Position numbers and translations under genes: made by a program. From positions 1-64,000 of the forward strand of contig JABZFM010000013.1 in assembly GCA_014237465.1 (NCBI GenBank): DNA of 64,000 nucleotides, given 5' to 3'. This document shows positions 8,272 to 16,895 of this stretch, one piece after another; the stretch's first letter is position 1, and each line of letters starts with the position of its first letter. The notes beneath the pieces were generated by a model. It worked only from the letters and a program-made list of their open reading frames with translations. It was not told the DNA's origin and made no database searches. Source of the DNA: Desulfobacteraceae bacterium (GTDB taxonomy: Bacteria > Desulfobacterota > Desulfobacteria > Desulfobacterales > Desulfosalsimonadaceae).

Positions 8272-10356
8272 TTAAAATTTTCCTTTCATACTGGGAAAAT
8301 CTTCCATGTTCGTATGGGGAAGAAACAGGGCGGAGGTAAATTCATCCATAAACTGATTATTACTTGAAAAATCGATATACGTCATCCGGTTTGAAATTTC
8401 GAGGGCCTCATTTCTATATTTTTCGGAAAGAAGCGCCATGTAGGCACCAGCAATGGAACTGTTACCGAGATACGTAAACTTATCCCGGTCGATATCCGGC
8501 AACAGGCCAATAGATACCGCTTTGTCCAGATCAAGGTATTGGCCGAAACCACCGGTAATAATCATCTGCTCAACCATGGAGAAATCAAATCCCGCCTGGT
8601 TCAGGAGAACCTTGAACCCTGCATACACCGCGCCCTTACTTCGGATAATATTATCAATATCTGACTCCATAAAAAGGATATCCTTATCAACGGACGTTTC
8701 ATTGGCAAATGCCAAAATATATGCTTTCTCATCTCCATCATGCGTCATTCTGGGATGACTTGCGTCTGCTTTAAACTTACCGTTTTGCTGAATAATCCCT
8801 GCTTTCAGCATTTCCGAAATCAAGTCGATCATGCCTGATCCGCAGATACCGCGAGGCAGCGAATCTCCAACGACCGACAGGCTGGGTATAAAAGTCTTCG
8901 GATCAATGACAATTTTCTCAATCGCACCTTCTTCGGCCCGCATTCCCCAGCGAACACCGCCGCCTTCAAAGGCCGGGCCGGCAGAACAGGATGCCGTCAT
9001 CAGCCAGTCTTTATTTCCCAGGACAATCTCGCCGTTGGTGCCCACATCGATAAACAGGGTCATGGGCGCTTCCCGGTGAAAACCGGTATAAATCAGACCG
9101 GCAACAATATCGCCCCCCACATAACTGGCCGGTCCGGGCATGACAAATACGGCCGCCCCTGGATTAACTTTCAAGCCGACATTGCCGGCCTTTAAAATGG
9201 GAAATGCCGAAACCGACGGAATATACGGTTCACGCCGGATGTTGCGCGGTTCAATCTGGAGCAGCAGATGCAGCATGGTCGTATTGCCAGAAAGCACCAC
9301 GTTGTCGATCCGGTCCCGTTTCACGTCCGCACTGTCAATGGCTTCATTGATCAGGCCGTTAATTGTGGCAAGCCCCATTCGGCTGAGTTTTTTGACACCG
9401 TCTTTTTCAGCGCAGACGATCCGGTTGATCACATCATCCCCGCAGGCTGCCTGACGATTATGAGCGGAAGTAGCAGCCAGAATGGACCCGTCCGCCATAT
9501 CCACCAGGTAAACCACAATGGATGTGGTTCCGATATCCACTGCCAGCCCCAGTGAACGCTCCTGTCCGTTACCCGGAACAACCCGGACGATTTCGGTTGA
9601 GCAGCTTTTCCGTGTCACGGAAGCGGTGACCTTCCAGTTTTCATCCCGCATAGCAACCGCCAGTTCCCGCATCACTTTAAGATCAATGCTCATTCGGCTG
9701 ACATCACAACCGCTTTTGGACAATCCCCGGGTCAACCGGTCCAGATCACTGATGGAATCATCAAGGGTCGGCGGCGTCAGCTCCAGAGAAATATTTTGAA
9801 GCATAGGCGAAATCTCTTGAACAAGCCCCTGCATTCGGGCCGTCACCTCTTTTCCCATACCGGCAATTTTCAGTTTCTTTGCAAGGGTTTCTTCAGGTAT
9901 GCTGACGGTAATATCACTGTGAACAGTCGTCTGGCAGGCCAGCACATAATTGTTTGCTTTTTCCTCACGGGTCAACAGCGGTGTATCCGCACTTTTTCCG
10001 GATCCGGATTCCAGGACCAGCTTGCATTTGCCGCAGGAACCTTTCCCGTTGCAGGACGCATTCAGCGGGACATCGGCAGCCAGTGCCGCATCAAGCAATG
10101 TCGCCCCCTCGGGAATACTGATTTCTTTATTGTCCGGTTTAAAAAGAATCTTGTATTCTATTTTCTTTTCAGCTGACGGTACTTCATCAATTCCTTTACC
10201 GCCCCGCTTTTCCATGAACCAGATGGGACAGGAAGAACGGAATTTGCAATGGATTTCAGGGTCCCGGCATTTAAGGCATTCTTCACACAAATAGATATTG
10301 TGCTTCATGCACATAAAACTGGTTTCTCTATCCGGATGGTTAATACATTTTCCCAT
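8272..10356 (-). CDS. RACE-type corrinoid reductive activator: Zn-finger-like, 2Fe-2S ferredoxin and ASKHA ATPase domains
   Basis: A 694-residue protein in three parts. Residues 1-45 hold a B-box-like Cys/His cluster (C4, H7, C16, H19, C24, C27, C30, C37, C43). Residues 66-155 are a plant-type 2Fe-2S domain (C102, C108, C111, C141). From about residue 265 an actin-like ASKHA ATPase begins (LGLAVDIGTTSIVVYLVD), with DVGTNGEI, SCSAGPAFEGGG and a late ITGGFGQYL. RACE proteins use ATP to re-reduce Co(II) corrinoids of methyltransferase systems to Co(I). The N-terminal finger is an extra often seen in environmental homologues. No corrinoid protein or methyltransferase lies in this window, so the target must be elsewhere or not a corrinoid. 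Confidence 0.85.
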   Translation of the reverse strand: MGKCINHPDRETSFMCMKHNIYLCEECLKCRDPEIHCKFRSSCPIWFMEKRGGKGIDEVPSAEKKIEYKILFKPDNKEISIPEGATLLDAALAADVPLNASCNGKGSCGKCKLVLESGSGKSADTPLLTREEKANNYVLACQTTVHSDITVSIPEETLAKKLKIAGMGKEVTARMQGLVQEISPMLQNISLELTPPTLDDSISDLDRLTRGLSKSGCDVSRMSIDLKVMRELAVAMRDENWKVTASVTRKSCSTEIVRVVPGNGQERSLGLAVDIGTTSIVVYLVDMADGSILAATSAHNRQAACGDDVINRIVCAEKDGVKKLSRMGLATINGLINEAIDSADVKRDRIDNVVLSGNTTMLHLLLQIEPRNIRREPYIPSVSAFPILKAGNVGLKVNPGAAVFVMPGPASYVGGDIVAGLIYTGFHREAPMTLFIDVGTNGEIVLGNKDWLMTASCSAGPAFEGGGVRWGMRAEEGAIEKIVIDPKTFIPSLSVVGDSLPRGICGSGMIDLISEMLKAGIIQQNGKFKADASHPRMTHDGDEKAYILAFANETSVDKDILFMESDIDNIIRSKGAVYAGFKVLLNQAGFDFSMVEQMIITGGFGQYLDLDKAVSIGLLPDIDRDKFTYLGNSSIAGAYMALLSEKYRNEALEISNRMTYIDFSSNNQFMDEFTSALFLPHTNMEDFPSMKGKF

Positions 10357-10374
10357 GATATATTCCTAATCAAA

Positions 10375-10689
10375 TTATTCTCTCAACGCGTTCTCCATGG
10401 CTTTGGATAACGTCTCTTCGGACTGGAGCCCAATCAACCGGCTGACTTCCTTTCCTTTCTTAAACAGCACCAATGTCGGAACGCTTTTTATCTGCATTTT
10501 ATTTGCCAGCCGACTGTTTTGATCCACATCCATTACCGCCACTGCCACCCGGCCTGAAAACCGCCGGGCAAGGGCATCAATAATTGTTTTCTGGACCCGG
10601 CAGGGCGCGCACCAGGCCACATCAAAGTCAATTAATGCAACCCCTTGGGCGATAATTGTTTTAAATTCGGCGAATGTTGGTTTTAACAT
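10375..10689 (-). CDS. Thioredoxin
   Basis: The 104-residue single thioredoxin domain has an active site WCAPC (C27, C30) where the usual Gly-Pro is Ala-Pro. The cis-proline motif is VPTLVLF and the C-terminal helix is canonical. It lacks a signal peptide, so it is cytoplasmic. It is the first gene of the minus-strand cluster ahead of RACE (18-base gap), suggesting thiol redox support for the activator or its client. The variant CAPC motif may shift its redox potential. Confidence 0.9.
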   Translation of the reverse strand: MLKPTFAEFKTIIAQGVALIDFDVAWCAPCRVQKTIIDALARRFSGRVAVAVMDVDQNSRLANKMQIKSVPTLVLFKKGKEVSRLIGLQSEETLSKAMENALRE

Positions 10690-10812
10690 TTCTCCTGTCC
10701 CATTAAAGACGAGATGACACTGCCGGTTTTCTTAAAATCATGAACCCAGACACATCACGCGTAACTGTTTCCAATATAACTTATGTTTATTCTTCTATCA
10801 CTATTACGCAAG

Positions 10813-10828
10813 GTGAATGAATATTCAC
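10813..10828. promoter_or_regulatory. Dyad GTGAAT-N4-ATTCAC in the divergent intergenic region
   Basis: A perfect 6-bp inverted repeat (10813-10818 and 10823-10828) lies about 125 bases upstream of the thioredoxin/RACE cluster and 250 bases upstream of the sigma-54 activator. It is a plausible regulator site for the minus-strand cluster. The rest of 10690-11081 is AT-rich spacer apart from the AGTAACG repeats at 11024-11049. Confidence 0.3.
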
Positions 10829-11023
10829 TTTCCATGCCAAATGTTTATACAACTCAGTAAAACGCATTGAACAATATTAAATTCTAATTTCGAACAATAT
10901 TTAAATATTTGTTTTTTATAATTATATTTTTTTCACATTGAGTTAAAGCGTAATTATTGAATACAGAAATATATTTATTTATTTAATATCATTGACGTGA
11001 GCACCGAACCGATGCTACTTAAA

Positions 11024-11049
11024 AGTAACGATAGTAACGTTAAGTAACG
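11024..11049 (+). promoter_or_regulatory. Three direct repeats AGTAACG with 9-10 bp period
   Basis: AGTAACG occurs at 11024, 11033 and 11043, close to one helical turn apart, ending 33 bases before the sigma-54 activator start. Such phased repeats are typical of operators for an autoregulating transcription factor. No bound protein can be named. Confidence 0.4.
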
Positions 11050-11081
11050 TTTATTTTTAAACTTTCAAACAAATAAACAAT

Positions 11082-12482
11082 ATGACCCAACCAAAAGAAA
11101 TATGGAATAATCGGTTTGCCAATCTTTTGCTTGATTCCATGGCAGAAGGGGTTTTTACCCTTAACGCAGACGGCATCATCCGCTCATGGAACCCATCAAT
11201 GGAAAAAATTTCCGGTTATACGGCCAAAGAATCCATCGGCCGGACCTGCAGAATGCTTAAATTTTCAAGCTGTTTTAACCGTTCATGCCCGGAAGATGCC
11301 AGGGAGTGCGGCATCTTTCAGAAAGGCGCGATGGACCCGACGGAATGCAAACTCATGCACAAAAAAGGTCATTTTGTATCGGTCATTAAAAATGCCCGAC
11401 TGGTCAAAGATGAAGACGGTTCCGTCATAGGGATCGTAGAAACCCTGACCGACCTGACCGACCTGACCCTGGCCCGGCAAAAAGTGGAGGAAGCCAGGCA
11501 GAAACTGCTGGAAATTCATCAGTTCGGGAACCTTATCGGAAAGAGCCATGTCATGCAGGAGGTTTTCAAGGCGATCAAGGCCGCGGCAAACAGTGATGCA
11601 ACGATACTGATCCAGGGAGAAAGCGGTACCGGCAAAGAACTTGTCGCCGGCGCCATTCACTATAACCATGACCGGTTCCAAAAACCCATGGTCGCCGTCA
11701 ACGGCAGCGCACTGTCCGAATCCTTACTTGAAAGTGAACTGTTCGGCCATGTGAAAGGCGCTTATACCGGGGCCCACAGGGACCGGAAAGGCCGGTTTGA
11801 GGAAGCGGACGGGGGAACCATCTTTCTTGATGAAATCGGAGATATCAGTCCGTTTATCCAGCTGAAGCTGCTCCGGGCAATCCAGGAAAAACAGATCGAG
11901 CGGGTGGGCGAATCCAGAAAACGGCATGTGGATATCCGGATTATCACGGCAACGCATGAAGACCTGTACAACCTAGTGGCCCAAGGTCTTTTTCGCGAGG
12001 ATCTGTATTACCGCCTGAAAGTGTTCCCGATTCACATCCCCCCGTTGAGAAAACGAAAAGAAGACATCCCGCTTCTGGTCCGGCATTTCATTAACCAATT
12101 CAACCAAAAAACCGGAAAGTCCATTAAAGGCGTAACGTCCGATGCGCTCCGGGTATTTATGGATTATCGATGGCCCGGCAATGTTCGGGAGCTTGAAAAT
12201 GCCATTGAGCATGCGTTTGTATTGTGCACCACCGATCAAATCAGCATCTTTGACCTGCCGGTGGAAATCCGGCAAATGGAATACCGGCCGGGTGCAAATG
12301 ACGCTCCCGAACTCTCCCCGACCCGCATCAAAAAAAAAATAACCAAATCCGGACTGCTTGAGTTGCTTTATGAATACGATTGGAATAAAGCGGAAGTTTC
12401 CCGACGCATCGGAAAAAGCAGAACTTCGGTATGGAAATATATGAAGAAATGGGGGATCCCTTTAGAAATGCCTGAAGGCTGA
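11082..12482 (+). CDS. PAS-domain sigma-54-dependent transcriptional activator
   Basis: The protein has 466 residues. An N-terminal PAS domain (about 12-125) carries a cysteine-rich insert (CRMLKFSSCFNRSC...C). The AAA+ domain (about 150-385) has Walker A GESGTGKE, a GAYTGA loop (variant of GAFTGA that contacts sigma-54), Walker B GGTIFLDEIGD and an R-finger region (FREDLYYRLKVF). A Fis-type helix-turn-helix closes it (WNKAEVSRRIGKSRTSVWKYM). The PAS cysteines could hold a redox or metal signal. It diverges from the thioredoxin/RACE cluster, its likely target, though I could not find a convincing -24/-12 promoter there. Confidence 0.93.
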   Translation: MTQPKEIWNNRFANLLLDSMAEGVFTLNADGIIRSWNPSMEKISGYTAKESIGRTCRMLKFSSCFNRSCPEDARECGIFQKGAMDPTECKLMHKKGHFVSVIKNARLVKDEDGSVIGIVETLTDLTDLTLARQKVEEARQKLLEIHQFGNLIGKSHVMQEVFKAIKAAANSDATILIQGESGTGKELVAGAIHYNHDRFQKPMVAVNGSALSESLLESELFGHVKGAYTGAHRDRKGRFEEADGGTIFLDEIGDISPFIQLKLLRAIQEKQIERVGESRKRHVDIRIITATHEDLYNLVAQGLFREDLYYRLKVFPIHIPPLRKRKEDIPLLVRHFINQFNQKTGKSIKGVTSDALRVFMDYRWPGNVRELENAIEHAFVLCTTDQISIFDLPVEIRQMEYRPGANDAPELSPTRIKKKITKSGLLELLYEYDWNKAEVSRRIGKSRTSVWKYMKKWGIPLEMPEG

Positions 12483-12526
12483 TGGCTTCGTAAAAAACAA
12501 ACACCCGTTGAATGAGGATAGAATTG

Positions 12527-13474
12527 ATGAAGGTTGCCGCCGTTCAAATGAAGGCCGTTCTGGCTGATGTGAAAACCAACATGGACAAGGCCCGGACATT
12601 GGCCGAAAAAGCGTTTCAAGCCGGGGCCGAATGGGTAATCCTGCCGGAATTTTTCACATCCGCCGTTGGGTTTAACCGCGAAATGAACCAGGCGGCCCTG
12701 GCCTTGGACGGACCTGCCATGGACCTGCTGAAATCCCTTGCCAGATCCCATGATGGTGTTGTGGGCGGATCGTACATCAGCTGGAAAAATGGTGACTGCT
12801 ACAACACATTTGTGCTGGCCATGCCCGACGGCACCACCCTTTTTCATGACAAGGACCTGCCCACCATGTGGGAAAACTGCTATTATGTGGGCGGCTCTGA
12901 TGATGGCGTGCTGGAAACCCCTTCGGCCCGGGTGGGAGTTGCCCTGTGCTGGGAATTTATACGCACACAAACTGCCCGGCGGCTGATCAACCGGGTGGAC
13001 CTGGTGATCGGCGGATCCTGCTGGTGGACTCTGCCCGAAAAACGACTGCCCGGTTTTCCCCCGCAGCTGCATGATAAAAACCTGGCTATCATGAAGGCGA
13101 CCATCCCCCGATTTGCCCGAATAATGGGGGTACCGGTGATCCATGCCGCCCATGCCGGAAAGTTAAACAGCGGCCTGCCGATGCTGCCCGGATTCCCTTA
13201 CCGGTCATATTTTCTGGGAGAAACACAGATTGTCGACGCTACCGGCAAACAACTGGCACGGATGGGTCATTCGGACGGAGAAGGATTTGTTACAGCGGAT
13301 CTGGATATCAAACAAAAAAATCTGTCATCTGAATCGATCCCGGACAGTTTCTGGATTCCCGACCTGCCAATACAGTTAAAAATGATATGGGCGTATCAGA
13401 ACTGGCACGGCAAACGATACTATCGAAAAAAAACCCGGCCAGTGATGCAAAAACGATTTAAAAAGATAAATTAA
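12527..13474 (+). CDS. Carbon-nitrogen hydrolase (nitrilase superfamily)
   Basis: The 315-residue protein has the catalytic Glu-Lys-Cys triad at E41 (LPEFF), K109 (FHDKDLP) and C141 (ALCWEF). The superfamily cleaves nitriles or amides in small molecules, such as carbamoylputrescine or omega-amides. The specific substrate is not evident; a Trp/Tyr-rich C-terminus is atypical of the best known branches. ATG 12527 was chosen over ATG 12512 because GAGGAT sits 7 bases before it. It follows the sigma-54 activator by 44 bases. Confidence 0.85.
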   Translation: MKVAAVQMKAVLADVKTNMDKARTLAEKAFQAGAEWVILPEFFTSAVGFNREMNQAALALDGPAMDLLKSLARSHDGVVGGSYISWKNGDCYNTFVLAMPDGTTLFHDKDLPTMWENCYYVGGSDDGVLETPSARVGVALCWEFIRTQTARRLINRVDLVIGGSCWWTLPEKRLPGFPPQLHDKNLAIMKATIPRFARIMGVPVIHAAHAGKLNSGLPMLPGFPYRSYFLGETQIVDATGKQLARMGHSDGEGFVTADLDIKQKNLSSESIPDSFWIPDLPIQLKMIWAYQNWHGKRYYRKKTRPVMQKRFKKIN

Positions 13475-13493
13475 CACCCAGCTATCTAAAACA

Positions 13494-13883
13494 ATGAACC
13501 GAATTAAAATCTATATTTATACAATTCTGACTTCAGCGGCTTTTATCTATGGTTCATTTTTATGTACACGTCACGGGGAATATCTGCATGATCTTTCAAA
13601 AGGGTCTTTAGTTCTTTTTTATACTGGATTTACTGTAATTATCACTGGTTTTATTGTGATCAACCGGTTAATGAAATCGACCCACCAGGACAGTACTTTT
13701 CTGCAAAGAATTACATTTTCAGTTTGTATCACGTTACTCATTTTTATGGGCACCCATCTGATTGCTTTAAAACCATACACGCATGGATATCATATTTTTT
13801 CTACCGGCAATATGGCATTCTATTTCGGCGTGTACCTGGTTCTTTTCGGCGTGTCTTTTCTTCATTTTTTACTAAAAAATTGA
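13494..13883 (+). CDS. Small four-helix membrane protein, unknown
   Basis: The protein has 129 residues and four hydrophobic segments (about 7-23, 38-57, 70-90 and 103-126) joined by short polar loops (TRHGEYLHDLSKG, KPYTHGYHIF). It has no recognised motif. It begins 19 bases after the nitrilase stop, so it may be cotranscribed. Composition favours a real gene, but no family is evident. Confidence 0.55.
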   Translation: MNRIKIYIYTILTSAAFIYGSFLCTRHGEYLHDLSKGSLVLFYTGFTVIITGFIVINRLMKSTHQDSTFLQRITFSVCITLLIFMGTHLIALKPYTHGYHIFSTGNMAFYFGVYLVLFGVSFLHFLLKN

Positions 13884-14070
13884 AAAACGAATGGATGAAA
13901 CAAAATGAACACCCGGCCATGGATGAGAACAGTTTAATCTTGTGTAAAGTTGAAAGAAATGCAATAATCTAAAACAACTACAGAATGAAAAATCTTCATA
14001 CAGCTGAGTGAATCGTGTAAATTTTAACCGTAATTCCGAATGCGGCCCTATCCGGCCAGGGGGGTATAGC

Positions 14071-14748
14071 ATGGACCAGGTTAAAAATAGCGGTTTTAAT
14101 AAAAGCTTTGAAGAATCCGGCAAGAATAGCCCCTATACACCGGAAGAAGACTTTGTCTCCCTGATTTATCATTCCGTGGATGAAACGGCCGGCCGGGAAC
14201 TTCTTCTCCTACACAACAAAAACAGCATCATCCCGACCTGTCAGCGCGGCTGTTATGAATGCTGCAAACAGCATATTCTGATCAACCGTGCAGAAGCGCA
14301 TGCATTAGGGCAATTTGTCCGGCGCAGATTTTCAGCAGACGAAACAGACGGACTCAGGTTACGTACACGGCAATGGCACAATTGGAATGATAATCGGCCG
14401 GGAAGATATCCATTGTCCGGCATCAAACTGCCGGAAGATTCTTCCGGCGACCGACCTTTCTGCCCGTTGCTGGTCGAAGGTTCATGCAGTGCATATCCCA
14501 TGAGGCCGATCACCTGCCGGACTCATTTTGTGTGTTCAGACCCGTCTTTCTGCCGTTTTTCAGGTAACCCTGCAGGTGCAAAATCCGAACCGATTGCGCT
14601 CACATCCGTGGTGACAGCGACAAACCGGTTTTCAAAGCGCTTAAGGGATAGTATCAAAAAAACCGGGCCGAATTTCTTGTGCGAAACCATGCTTCTCCCA
14701 CACTGGCTGGCAATTGAGATGGACTGGGATTTTGCCATATCCGTCTGA
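14071..14748 (+). CDS. YkgJ-family CxxxxCC cysteine-cluster protein
   Basis: The 225-residue protein has the family signature CQRGCYECC followed by CPLLVEGSCSAYPMRPITCRTH, the Cys pattern predicted to chelate Zn or Fe-S. Function is unknown for most members. ATG 14071 fits a strong GGGGGG ribosome-site-like run 6 bases upstream; an upstream GTG at 14008 would add 21 residues without support. It stands alone between the small membrane protein and the patatin gene. Confidence 0.8.
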   Translation: MDQVKNSGFNKSFEESGKNSPYTPEEDFVSLIYHSVDETAGRELLLLHNKNSIIPTCQRGCYECCKQHILINRAEAHALGQFVRRRFSADETDGLRLRTRQWHNWNDNRPGRYPLSGIKLPEDSSGDRPFCPLLVEGSCSAYPMRPITCRTHFVCSDPSFCRFSGNPAGAKSEPIALTSVVTATNRFSKRLRDSIKKTGPNFLCETMLLPHWLAIEMDWDFAISV

Positions 14749-14863
14749 CAGGATGCAAATTCATTTGGGATAATTCGGCTAATCGCCCAGATAGACGAAT
14801 AAATTATACTTGACTGACTTTTCCACTGGATCAAAAAAATTTGGCTAACAGAAAAATCCGTAT

Positions 14864-15709
14864 ATGAATAACAACAGAAAAACAGTTGGGCTTGCGCTGG
14901 GCAGCGGCGGCATCAAGGGACTGGCCCATGTCGGTGCGATCAAGGCATTGGCGCGTCACAATATACCGATTGATTATATTGCCGGGACCAGTATCGGGGC
15001 GTGGGTGGGCGCCCATTACGCGGTCTACAAGGATATTGAAAAGCTTGAGACCTATACGATTGGGAAAAAGAAGGAAAAACTTCATTCCATGTTTGAGCTG
15101 ACGCTGAAGGGTGGATTTATCAAGGGAAATAAAGTGCAGCATCTTTTTGAACAATGGCTGGGAGATGCTGAATTTCAAAGCGCCCAAATCCCTCTAAAAA
15201 TAATCGCCACGGAACTGATCAATGGCGGAGAAGTTGTTTTTTCAACAGGTAAAATTGCACCGGCGCTTCGCGCCAGCATGGGAGTCCCTTCCATTTTCGC
15301 ACCTTTTGAATATAATGGCATGATCCTGGTTGATGGGGGAATCTGCAATCCGGTTCCTGCGGATGTGGCCCGGGAAATGGGCGCCGATATCGTCATTTCA
15401 TTAAACCTTGACAATTACCGGCTTGAAAATTTGTTCAAAAAAAAAGATATAGATTCCATTTCCGGGGTATCCTCCCGAAGCATTAATCTGATACGGCATT
15501 ATCTGGCAAGGCATTGTATGAGATCCTCCGATGTGGTCATTGAACCAAAAAATTCCCATGAAGCGCTTTCCGCCTGGAAAAACTATTTTACCCATGATAT
15601 CGGCAATCAGCATGTTCAGCTCGGAGAAACAGCAACCAAGGAGAAAATCCCTCAAATCAAACGGTTGCTATACGGACCGGCAACGTCCAACCCGACTATC
15701 GCTGAATAA
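14864..15709 (+). CDS. Patatin-like phospholipase (RssA-like)
   Basis: The 281-residue protein has the patatin triad landmarks: oxyanion loop GSGGIKG (13-19), nucleophile S43 in GTSIGAW, and catalytic Asp in VDGGICNPVP. Patatins hydrolyse acyl groups of phospholipids; this short RssA-type form lacks an export signal and is likely cytoplasmic. The AT-rich upstream spacer shows no strong ribosome site. Substrate unknown. Confidence 0.9.
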   Translation: MNNNRKTVGLALGSGGIKGLAHVGAIKALARHNIPIDYIAGTSIGAWVGAHYAVYKDIEKLETYTIGKKKEKLHSMFELTLKGGFIKGNKVQHLFEQWLGDAEFQSAQIPLKIIATELINGGEVVFSTGKIAPALRASMGVPSIFAPFEYNGMILVDGGICNPVPADVAREMGADIVISLNLDNYRLENLFKKKDIDSISGVSSRSINLIRHYLARHCMRSSDVVIEPKNSHEALSAWKNYFTHDIGNQHVQLGETATKEKIPQIKRLLYGPATSNPTIAE

Positions 15710-15817
15710 AAAATCGGGACATGGCTCCCTTCAAAATTTTGTACTAATTATCTGACTTTAAAAAGGTTATAAGCAAAAAAATAAATTTAACCGTAAACTT
15801 TTCACAGGAGATGAAAA

Positions 15818-16711
15818 ATGATCATTGATATGCATTACCATCTGGATGAAAGAATGGAAACAATGGACCGTCTGCTGGCTCAAATGGATACGTTTCAGAT
15901 TGATAAGATCGCGCTGATCGCACCGATGGTTGATCCTTTTCATGTGGAAGGGGTTGCGGAAAAACTGGCCCACTTTGTCAGATCCCTGCTGACCGGATTC
16001 TGGCACCGCCTGGGACTGGTGGCCTATGAGAGCACGGTCACCAAAAGCGGTAAATTTTCAATCCTGGGCAAAACTTACAATATTGACCAGCTGCCTGACA
16101 ATGATCTGGTATCTAAAGCCATAAAAGCGCATCCGGATAAATTTTACGGGTGGTTTTTTATCAATCCAGCTGAAAAAAATTCTGTTGCGGAAATGGAAAC
16201 GTGTTTTGAAACAGCCGGATGGGTCGGTGTCAAATGCCATCCGTTCTGGCATCGTTATCCGGTCAGCCGGCTGGATGATGCAGCCGCTTTCTGCAGTGAA
16301 AAAGGGTTGCCGCTGCTGATTCATTTGGGCGGTAAAAAGGATAACGGTGATTACCGCTATCTTCCGGAACAGCATCCAAAACTTAAAATTATTTATGCCC
16401 ATGCCGGGGTCCCGCATTATCAGAAATTATGGGCATATGTCAAATCGAAAAAAAATGTTTATACCGACTTATCAAGTCCATATCTTGATGAACCCCTCCG
16501 CAGGGCTGCCATGAACGCAATGGGTCCTGAAAAATGCCTGTACGGAACGGACGGTCCGTTCGGTTATCCGGCAAATGACGGATTATATGACCATGGTGCA
16601 ATCATGGCGGAAATTGACCGGTTTCCCATTTCGACAAAACAAAAAGAAGGCATCATGGGAACAACCTTTGCCGGGCTTGCGTTAAGTAAAGATCAGATGT
16701 CAAAAATCTGA
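15818..16711 (+). CDS. Amidohydrolase family (amidohydrolase_2-type) metal-dependent hydrolase
   Basis: The 297-residue TIM-barrel protein begins with metal-binding DMHYH, then VGVKCHPFWHRY, IYAHAGVPHYQ and a late YGTDGPFG aspartate, the usual His/Asp set of amidohydrolase_2 enzymes. These act as hydrolases or decarboxylases on cyclic or aromatic acids. AGGAG lies 8 bases upstream of the ATG. Substrate is not predictable from context. Confidence 0.82.
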   Translation: MIIDMHYHLDERMETMDRLLAQMDTFQIDKIALIAPMVDPFHVEGVAEKLAHFVRSLLTGFWHRLGLVAYESTVTKSGKFSILGKTYNIDQLPDNDLVSKAIKAHPDKFYGWFFINPAEKNSVAEMETCFETAGWVGVKCHPFWHRYPVSRLDDAAAFCSEKGLPLLIHLGGKKDNGDYRYLPEQHPKLKIIYAHAGVPHYQKLWAYVKSKKNVYTDLSSPYLDEPLRRAAMNAMGPEKCLYGTDGPFGYPANDGLYDHGAIMAEIDRFPISTKQKEGIMGTTFAGLALSKDQMSKI

Positions 16712-16751
16712 CCTTGGGTAACGCCCATAAGGCATTTTTTATTGCCCAAGG
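16712..16751 (+). terminator. Inverted repeat after the amidohydrolase gene
   Basis: The arms CCTTGGGTAA and TTGCCCAAGG pair with one mismatch and enclose a small GCCCATAAGGC hairpin followed by six T. This could terminate the plus-strand amidohydrolase transcript. Confidence 0.45.
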
Positions 16752-16820
16752 CGACGGAAATATCCAGCGCGTGTACGCGCAACTGCAGTTTACATTCTAA
16801 CATATTAAAATAAATAAACT

Positions 16821-16881
16821 CCGGGTCAGCGCCCATGGACTGCTGTTCATAAAAGATTGCGTGGGGTGGGTGCTGACCCGG
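16821..16881 (-). terminator. 15-bp inverted repeat after the sulfotransferase gene
   Basis: The arms CCGGGTCAGCGCCCA (16821-16835) and TGGGTGCTGACCCGG (16867-16881) pair with a single mismatch, right after the sulfotransferase stop on the minus strand and before an AT-rich run. It is probably a terminator; a REP-like element is the alternative. Confidence 0.45.
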
Positions 16882-16895
16882 AAAAAAACTTAAAA

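Noticed and set aside
10826-10841. Sigma-54 promoter for the thioredoxin/RACE cluster (TTGGCATG on the minus strand)
   Set aside because: The -12 GC dinucleotide is missing at the required 10-base distance (GA instead).
10690-11081. Cobalamin riboswitch before the RACE cluster
   Set aside because: No GCCACTG-type B12 box or supporting stem arrangement was found.
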